NCBI GenBank assembly: GCA_038244055.1
Contig: JBBRTW010000313.1
Span: 1-8,601 of the forward strand
Direction of reading: 5' to 3'
Origin: DASPKW01 sp038244055
GTDB lineage: Bacteria > Planctomycetota > Phycisphaerae > Tepidisphaerales > Tepidisphaeraceae
Length of the DNA stretch: 8,601 nucleotides
A model generated the notes under the pieces. It had not been told where the DNA came from. It did no database searches and saw only the letters and a program-made list of their open reading frames with translations. Each line of letters starts with the position of its first letter. Position 1 is the stretch's first letter. Position numbers and translations under genes: made by a program. Positions 1 to 4,493 of the stretch are shown here, in pieces.

Positions 1-483
1 CGCAACTCGCAACTCGCAACCCGCAACTCACCCTACAAAAAATGCGTCTTCTTCATCGACAACGCCGGGAGCGATTTTATTCTGGGGGTGGTGCCTTTGG
101 TGAGGTATCTGGCGATGGGGGGGACTCGGGTGGTGATGGCGGCCAATGAGCGGCCGACGCTGAATGATATGACGGTGGCGGATGTGCGGCGGTGGTGGCC
201 CAGGGTTTTGGAGATTGAGCCTTCGCTGGCGAGGCTGCCGATTGAGATTGTCAGCACGGGAACGGGAGAGCCGCTGATCGATTTACTGGCGGTGAGCGAT
301 GAGTTGAACGCGGCGGCGACGGATGCGGATCTGGTGATCCTGGAGGGGATGGGCCGGGGTGTGGAGAGCAATCTGGATGCGGAGTTCACATGCGATGCGC
401 TGAATCTGGCGATGTTGAAGGATGAGGCGGTTTCGAGACGGGTGGGGGGGAAGGTTTATGATGTGGTGTGCCGGTTCCGATAG
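1..483 (+). CDS. DUF89 family metal-dependent phosphatase (PANK4 C-terminal-like), 3' part
   Basis: The frame is open from the window edge to TAG at 481-483, so the 5' part is missing. It encodes the catalytic half of a DUF89 (damage-control phosphatase) protein. DNAGSDF is encoded at 58-78, RPTLNDMT at 151-174 and EGMGRGVESN at 343-372. The order and text closely resemble the C-terminal phosphatase domain of human PANK4 as I remember it (VDNSG, GPALNDVT, EGMGRAVHTN). The metal-binding pair DN (58-63) and the Asp at 166-168 are 36 residues apart, the same spacing I recall for PANK4. DUF89 enzymes remove phosphate from damaged or surplus phosphometabolites; 4'-phosphopantetheine is the known PANK4 substrate, but the substrate here is unproven. 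The first 30 or so bases are an in-frame AACTCGC heptamer repeat, placed just before the catalytic strand. An ATG at 88 is internal to the domain and is not the true start. Confidence 0.85.
   Translation, partial: RNSQLATRNSPYKKCVFFIDNAGSDFILGVVPLVRYLAMGGTRVVMAANERPTLNDMTVADVRRWWPRVLEIEPSLARLPIEIVSTGTGEPLIDLLAVSDELNAAATDADLVILEGMGRGVESNLDAEFTCDALNLAMLKDEAVSRRVGGKVYDVVCRFR
4..31 (+). repeat. AACTCGC heptamer short tandem repeat inside the DUF89 gene
   Basis: Four adjacent 7-base units are visible: AACTCGC at 4-10, AACTCGC at 11-17, AACCCGC at 18-24 and AACTCAC at 25-31. The array may continue left of the window. It is translated in frame with the DUF89 domain as RNSQLATRNS-like text, immediately upstream of the conserved KCVFFIDNAG segment. 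The same unit recurs between clpP1 and clpP2. Confidence 0.85.
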
Positions 484-494
484 TTGTGCTCCTC

Positions 495-600
495 GTAGCA
501 TGGGCATCCTGCCCATGTGAGGCGCGCCCATGAAATGAGGCGTTTTTTGGAGGGGCTTTAGAGGTGAAGGCCGCACACACGGGCAGGATGCCCGTGCTAC
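495..600. repeat. Inverted pair of GTAG-flanked REP hairpins (REPIN/BIME-like element)
   Basis: The 106-bp element starts with GTAG (495-498) and ends with CTAC (597-600). Behind each tetranucleotide is a hairpin: CATGGGCA / TGCCCATG (499-506, 510-517) and CACGGGCA / TGCCCGTG (578-585, 589-596), each with a 3-base loop. The outer 25-base arms are inverted copies with two differences, and these two changes compensate each other within each hairpin. A GTAG tetranucleotide next to a hairpin is the established signature of REP sequences handled by RAYT (TnpA_REP) proteins. No RAYT gene is in the window. The element lies 12 bp after the DUF89 stop and could also serve as its transcription end, although there is no clear T-tract beside the hairpins. 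Confidence 0.85.
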
Positions 601-640
601 CAGAGAATTTTATCCTGACGTTGGGGGCTTTGGCGGTCGA

Positions 641-669
641 TTGAATTTGCGGATAGGCGCGCGTACCAT
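641..669 (+). promoter_or_regulatory. Candidate sigma70-type promoter for clpP1
   Basis: TTGAAT (641-646) and TACCAT (664-669) are 17 bp apart; each matches the consensus hexamer at four of six positions. The position, 60-90 bp before the clpP1 ATG and just after the REP pair, is suitable. The match is modest and such boxes arise by chance. Confidence 0.3.
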
Positions 670-691
670 CGGCGTCGGAATTCGAGGACGG

Positions 692-729
692 GCATCTGGC
701 AAGAGCAAACGCATCTGGTAAGAGGAAAC
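692..729 (+). repeat. 19-bp tandem duplication carrying the clpP1 ribosome binding site
   Basis: Two adjacent 19-base copies lie at 692-710 and 711-729. They begin GCATCTGG and differ at two positions. The second copy holds AAGAGGA, a Shine-Dalgarno-like stretch about 5 bases before the ATG at 732. In the first copy the equivalent stretch is AAGAGCA, which breaks the match. The duplication therefore includes the translation signal, and this signal supports the ATG at 732. Confidence 0.75.
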
Positions 730-731
730 GC

Positions 732-1568
732 ATGCAAGAATTGAATTTGAAGAACATCGATCCGCGAGCGGTCTCACGGGCGGCGGACTATATTGGATCG
801 GTCACCGGGCGCGGCGGTGCGCCGGCCGAGGTGGTTCAGGCGGCGGCAGTGAATGGTGGCCAAGCCGGGGGAGCGGATGGGGCGACAGGGGGGGCGGGGG
901 CGATGCCGGGGTATATTCCCGGACGGGGGATTGTCCCTTTCATGATGCCCATGGCAGCGCCTGGCCCGGGCGGGGGATACAACCGCTATCGCGAGATGAC
1001 CCTGGAAGAGCTTCTGCTGGAGAACCGCGTGGTGTTCCTGGTGGGTGAGATTCATCACGCCAGCAGCACGCGCGTGATCATGCAGATGCTCTACCTGCAG
1101 AGCATGAAGCGCGAGGCGGACATTAACTTTTACATCAACTCGCCCGGCGGGGTGGTGGATGACACGCTGGCGATGTTCGACATCATGAAGTTTTTGACGT
1201 GCGATATCGCGACGTACTGCATCGGGCGCGCGGAATCGGGCGGGGCGATCGCGTTCATGGCCGGGAAGAAGGGCAAGCGCTACATCCTGCCCAATGCGAA
1301 GGTGATGATTCACCAGCCGTTTGGCGGGGTGACGGGGCAGGCCTCGGATATCGAAATCCAGGCCGAGGAGATCCTCAAGACCAAGGAAACGCTGGTGAAG
1401 ATCATGGCCCAGTGTACCGGGCAGACGCCGGACCGGGTGCGCGAGGATTCGGAGCGGGACCGGTTCTTCAGCTCGAAAGAGGCCGTGGCTTACGGCATCT
1501 GCGATGAAGTGCTCGGTGAGGACAGCGCCCAGGCCGCCAACGCGGTCGATGGGAATAAACCAAAGTAA
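732..1568 (+). CDS. clpP: ATP-dependent Clp protease proteolytic subunit, ClpP1-type paralog with extended N-terminus
   Basis: This 278-residue protein has a ClpP fold from about residue 85. The triad is complete by alignment to E. coli ClpP: Ser169 in GRAESGGA, His194 in VMIHQP and Asp243 in ERDRF. FYINSPGG (133-140) is the substrate-binding strand. The residue after the catalytic Ser is Gly where E. coli has Met. The first 85 residues are unusual: a short helix-like start, then Gly/Ala-rich and Pro/Met-rich sequence, leading into NRYREMTLEELLLENRVVFL. The usual RGERxYDIYSRLL N-terminus, which forms the axial pore loops, is absent. The usual ClpP length is about 195-210. The ATG at 732 is backed by AAGAGGA; internal Met codons around 903-953 are alternatives. 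ClpP assembles with a second ring and an AAA+ unfoldase such as ClpX. clpP2 follows after 135 bp of repeats, which suggests a heteromeric ClpP1P2. Confidence 0.93.
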   Translation: MQELNLKNIDPRAVSRAADYIGSVTGRGGAPAEVVQAAAVNGGQAGGADGATGGAGAMPGYIPGRGIVPFMMPMAAPGPGGGYNRYREMTLEELLLENRVVFLVGEIHHASSTRVIMQMLYLQSMKREADINFYINSPGGVVDDTLAMFDIMKFLTCDIATYCIGRAESGGAIAFMAGKKGKRYILPNAKVMIHQPFGGVTGQASDIEIQAEEILKTKETLVKIMAQCTGQTPDRVREDSERDRFFSSKEAVAYGICDEVLGEDSAQAANAVDGNKPK

Positions 1569-1705
1569 GAGTTGTTAGTTGCTAGTTGCTGGTTGCTAGT
1601 GACTTGAATGGAGCGCGGTATTTTCAACCAGCGTGGTACGAGCGACACTCGCAACTCATAACTCGCAACTCGCAACTCATAACTAGCAACTAGCAACTAA
1701 CTCAT
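1569..1705. repeat. Inverted heptamer-repeat element between clpP1 and clpP2
   Basis: Right after the clpP1 stop, a left arm (1569-1603) carries TTGCTAG-type units. After a core of about 43 bp (1604-1646), a right arm carries AACTCAT or AACTCGC units at 1653, 1660, 1667 and 1674, AACTAGC at 1681 and 1688, and a final AACTCAT at 1699-1705. The left arm is the reverse complement of the AACTAGC end of the right arm, so transcripts could fold into a long stem. The last unit supplies the A and T of the clpP2 start codon. No Shine-Dalgarno sequence is left in front of clpP2. Confidence 0.85.
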
Positions 1706-2348
1706 GCAAAATACGCTTATCCCCATCGTCATCGAAAAGTCCGGCCGGGGCGAACGCGCCTACGACATCTACTCGCGCCTGCTGAAGGACCGCATCATTC
1801 TGCTGGGCGGGCCGGTGACCGATGACTCGGCCAACGCGATCATCGCGCAGCTTCTGTTTCTGTCCAACGATGATCCCAAGACGGACATCCAGCTCTACAT
1901 CAACTCGCCGGGCGGCTCGGTCTCGGCCGGGCTGGGGATCATCGATACGATGAAGCATCTGCGCTGCGACGTGGCGACAACCTGCATCGGCATGGCGGCC
2001 TCGATGGGGGCATGCCTGCTGGCGGCCGGGACGAAAGGGAAGCGCTATTGCCTGCCGAACAGCCAGGTGATGCTGCATCAGCCGCTGATCGGCGGGGTGT
2101 TGCAGGGGCCGGCGACGGACTTGGGGATCGAAGCCGCGCACATGCTGCGGTTGCGGGACCGGCTGTATAAGCTGATGGCGGAGTATACGGGCAAGGCGCA
2201 GGATGTGATCAAGCGGGATTTCGACCGCAATCGCTGGCTGTTCGCCGAGGAGGCGGTGGCGTATGGATGCTGCGACAAGGTGCAGGATCGCGCGCCAGAG
2301 CGGATTGGATCGAAGAAGGATGAGCTGGATGTGGATGAGAAGGATTGA
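1704..2348 (+). CDS. clpP: ATP-dependent Clp protease proteolytic subunit, ClpP2-type, Asn in the catalytic Asp position
   Basis: This 214-residue protein is a standard-length ClpP. It has the classical N-terminus: IPIVIEKSGRGERAYDIYSR, residues 6-25. LYINSPGG (64-71), the nucleophile Ser100 in GMAASMGA and His125 in VMLHQP are all present. The third triad position aligns with E. coli Asp171 but is Asn176 (RDFDRNRW). The loop after HQP is two residues longer than in E. coli (HQPLIGGVLQG). The C-terminal tail (about 195-214) is charged. Listeria ClpP1, from established work, is a ClpP with Asn in the triad that works best in a mixed complex, so partnership with the upstream ClpP1 is a reasonable inference. 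There is no Shine-Dalgarno sequence; a heptamer array runs into the ATG. The lipoprotein gene starts 3 bp after the stop. Confidence 0.95.
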   Translation: MQNTLIPIVIEKSGRGERAYDIYSRLLKDRIILLGGPVTDDSANAIIAQLLFLSNDDPKTDIQLYINSPGGSVSAGLGIIDTMKHLRCDVATTCIGMAASMGACLLAAGTKGKRYCLPNSQVMLHQPLIGGVLQGPATDLGIEAAHMLRLRDRLYKLMAEYTGKAQDVIKRDFDRNRWLFAEEAVAYGCCDKVQDRAPERIGSKKDELDVDEKD

Positions 2349-2351
2349 GGG

Positions 2352-3008
2352 ATGAATTTACCGGAATCCAGTCGGGCGATTGCATTTTCCGCAGCGATGC
2401 TGGGGGCGTTCTTGATGGGGTGCGGCGGGCCGAACCAGGCGAATATCGACTTGCGGAAACAGAATCAGGAGCTGCGCGAGCAAGTGGAGACATTGTCGCG
2501 GGCGCGCGAGGCGGATGGGGCGACGATCCGGGCGCTGGAGGGGAAGGTGCCGACAGCGCCGACATTGGCGAAGGATCGGCTGGACAAGCTCTATACAACC
2601 CATGGAATCACGCTGGGGCGATTGACGGGGGGCTGGGATGAGGATGCGAACAAGCCCGGCGATGAGGGGTTGCGGGTTCAGGCGACGCCGCTGGATGAGG
2701 ACAATCAGCAGCTCAAGGCGGCGGGGTCGTTTGTCGTGGAGGCGTTCGACCTGGCGCTGGCGGGCGAGCAGCGGATCGGGCGGTGGGAGTTCGATCTGGC
2801 GAAGTCGCGGGCGGCCTGGCTGGGGGCGGCATTTCAGTACAACTATCTGCTGCATTGCCCGTGGCAGGCCGCGCCGGTGCATGAGGAATTGACGATCAAG
2901 GTGACGTTTCGCGATGAGCTGACGGGACGGGAGTTCGCGGCGCAGGAGGTGGTGAAGGTGGCGATTCCGGGGAAAGTGAAGGCGGCGGGGGAGGCGGGGG
3001 CACGGTGA
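2352..3008 (+). CDS. Predicted lipoprotein of unknown function with coiled coil
   Basis: This 218-residue protein has a type II signal peptide. It has a short N-region with Arg8, a hydrophobic stretch at 9-21, and the lipobox LMGC with Cys24 as the lipid-modified residue. Residues 30-66 are Gln/Glu/Arg-rich with heptad spacing (LRKQNQELREQVETL) and should form a coiled coil. The rest (about 95-210) looks like a beta-rich domain, with segments FVVEAFDLAL, IGRWEFDL and ELTIKVTFRDELTGREF. The arrangement resembles lipoproteins I have seen in planctomycete genomes, but I know no function. It starts 3 bp after clpP2, with GAGGG before the ATG, so co-transcription and coupling with clpP2 are likely. 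Whether it is functionally linked to the Clp protease is unknown; one is periplasm- or membrane-facing and the other cytoplasmic. Confidence 0.85.
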   Translation: MNLPESSRAIAFSAAMLGAFLMGCGGPNQANIDLRKQNQELREQVETLSRAREADGATIRALEGKVPTAPTLAKDRLDKLYTTHGITLGRLTGGWDEDANKPGDEGLRVQATPLDEDNQQLKAAGSFVVEAFDLALAGEQRIGRWEFDLAKSRAAWLGAAFQYNYLLHCPWQAAPVHEELTIKVTFRDELTGREFAAQEVVKVAIPGKVKAAGEAGAR

Positions 3009-3030
3009 GAGGGGCAACCGAATCCGAATC

Positions 3031-3039
3031 TGGTATAAT
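3031..3039 (+). promoter_or_regulatory. Extended -10 promoter element for the Uma2 gene
   Basis: TGGTATAAT is a perfect TATAAT with the extended-10 TG motif. There is no good -35 at 17 bp, which is acceptable for an extended -10 promoter. A start about 7 bp downstream would fall at 3045-3047, on or next to the ATG at 3047, which implies a leaderless message. Confidence 0.55.
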
Positions 3040-3046
3040 TCCAGGC

Positions 3047-3673
3047 ATGGGACTTCCTCAGGAAAAGCCGCTTTTCACGATCGCGGACTATGTCACGCGC
3101 GAGCTGAGGTCCGAAGTGAAACACGAGTTTCACGATGGGGAGATTCTGGCAATGTCGGGGGGCTCGCCGGAACACAGTTTAATTGCGACGAATATCATTC
3201 GGGAAATCGGTATTCGCCTCAAGAGCAAGCCCTGCCGTGTCTACGATTCGAACCTGCGCATACGAGTCCCGGCCATTCGTCGCTTTTTCTATGCAGATGG
3301 TTCGATTCTTTGTGCGACGCCGGCGATAGACCCTGAGGACCCAACGAATCAATCGGTCACCAATCCGCGCGTGCTGATTGAAGTCGTGTCGCCAACGACC
3401 GAGGCGTATGACCGCGGCGCCAAGTTCAGGCATTACCAGCGCCTGCAATCGCTTGAGGAATATGTGATGGTTTCGCAGACTTCGCCGCGCGTTGAGACAT
3501 TTGTGCGCGGGGCTGATGGAACATGGACCTACACGCTCTTCGACGGCCCGTCGGCAAACATTAAGACGGTTGCGATTGAGATACCCATGGCGGAGATTTA
3601 CGCAGGTATCACGTTCACCGGCGCGGAAGAGGATGAACCGCCCCTCGACGATCGCGAGAAACAAAGAGGGTGA
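3047..3673 (+). CDS. Uma2 family (DUF820) PD-(D/E)XK nuclease-like protein
   Basis: The 208-residue protein matches the Uma2/DUF820 family, which has a restriction-endonuclease-like fold. The N-terminal motif is EVKHEFHDGEILAMSGGS (23-40). The nuclease core has Asp84 in FFYADGSIL, Glu112 in LIEVVSPTTEAYDRG and Lys126 in GAKFRHY, matching the D...ExK pattern, although the usual Pro before Asp84 is Ala. Family functions are poorly known; members occur in many copies in planctomycetes and cyanobacteria. A GTG at 3005 is in frame and overlaps the lipoprotein stop, giving a 222-residue version. I prefer the ATG at 3047 because family proteins start near this point and a TATAAT box lies at 3034-3039. 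Base composition is lower in GC than in the clpP genes, which suggests separate ancestry. The ferredoxin gene begins 8 bp downstream. Confidence 0.85.
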   Translation: MGLPQEKPLFTIADYVTRELRSEVKHEFHDGEILAMSGGSPEHSLIATNIIREIGIRLKSKPCRVYDSNLRIRVPAIRRFFYADGSILCATPAIDPEDPTNQSVTNPRVLIEVVSPTTEAYDRGAKFRHYQRLQSLEEYVMVSQTSPRVETFVRGADGTWTYTLFDGPSANIKTVAIEIPMAEIYAGITFTGAEEDEPPLDDREKQRG

Positions 3674-3681
3674 TGTAGATC

Positions 3682-4296
3682 ATGATCGACAAACCCTTCA
3701 ATCGTCGCGGCTTCTTCCGCTCCGGGCTTTTCGAGCTTCTCAAGCCCCTGGGCCAGGCCCTCGCGCCGATGCAGAAGGTGATGGAGGAGCTCAATCGGCT
3801 GGATGAGCCGCTCCCCGATCCGCCTAAGCCGGAGAAGCACTGGCTTCGGCCGCCGGGTTCGCTGGATGAGCAGCGCTTTCGCGAGCAGTGTACGCGCTCG
3901 GGAGAGTGCGTGCGGGTGTGCCCGGCGCGGGCGATCAAGATCGATTACGGGTTCACCGATGGCGAGGGCGTACCGTACATCGACGCCAATGAGTCGGCCT
4001 GCGTTCTCTGCACCGGCCTGCTCTGCATGTACGCCTGCCCGAGCGGGGCGCTGCAGCCGGTGCTCATCGATTACATCGACATGGGCATCGCCGTCTGGAA
4101 CGAATCGTACTGCCTGCGCTCGGCCGGCCAGGACTGCACGATCTGCGTGGATACCTGCCCGGTGGGCGCCAAGGCGATCGTGGTGGAGGGGGCGCGGATC
4201 GATGTGCATACGGGTGGGTGTACGGGCTGCGGCGAATGCCAGCATGAATGCCCGACTTCGCCCAAGGCGATTACGGTGAGGGTGAAGTCGGAGAGG

Positions 4297-4299
<3 letters not shown>
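3682..4299 (+). CDS. 4Fe-4S ferredoxin-like protein, MauM/NapG type, with one cluster ligand replaced
   Basis: This 205-residue protein has four cysteine groups. Group 1 is C70-x2-S73-x2-C76-x3-C80-P, in which the second ligand of a normal CxxCxxCxxxCP motif is Ser. Group 2 is C107, C110, C115, C119-P. Group 3 is C144, C152, C155, C159-P. Group 4 is C180, C183, C186, C190-P. The spacing and phrases such as LRPPG (55-59) and YIDANESAC (99-107) fit the MauM/NapG ferredoxin family of electron carriers. The N-terminus has NRRGFFRSG, similar to a Tat twin-arginine motif, but it is followed by an amphipathic stretch rather than a hydrophobic core, so export is doubtful. Its redox partner cannot be told from the neighbours. 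A GAGGG lies 11 bases before the ATG. The stop TAG begins the TAGGCAG repeat array that follows. Confidence 0.88.

Positions 4300-4493
<194 letters not shown>

Noticed and set aside
1..31. CRISPR array
   Set aside because: The repeats here and elsewhere are 7-8 bp and directly adjacent, with no spacers of 25-40 bp and no cas genes.
692..729. Repeats at 692-729 as a regulator binding site pair
   Set aside because: The copies are directly tandem and include the ribosome binding site, which fits a simple duplication better; no dyad symmetry is seen.
3005..3046. GTG start for the Uma2 gene overlapping the lipoprotein stop
   Set aside because: The extra 14 residues are unlike the family N-terminus and the TATAAT box lies inside them; kept only as an alternative.
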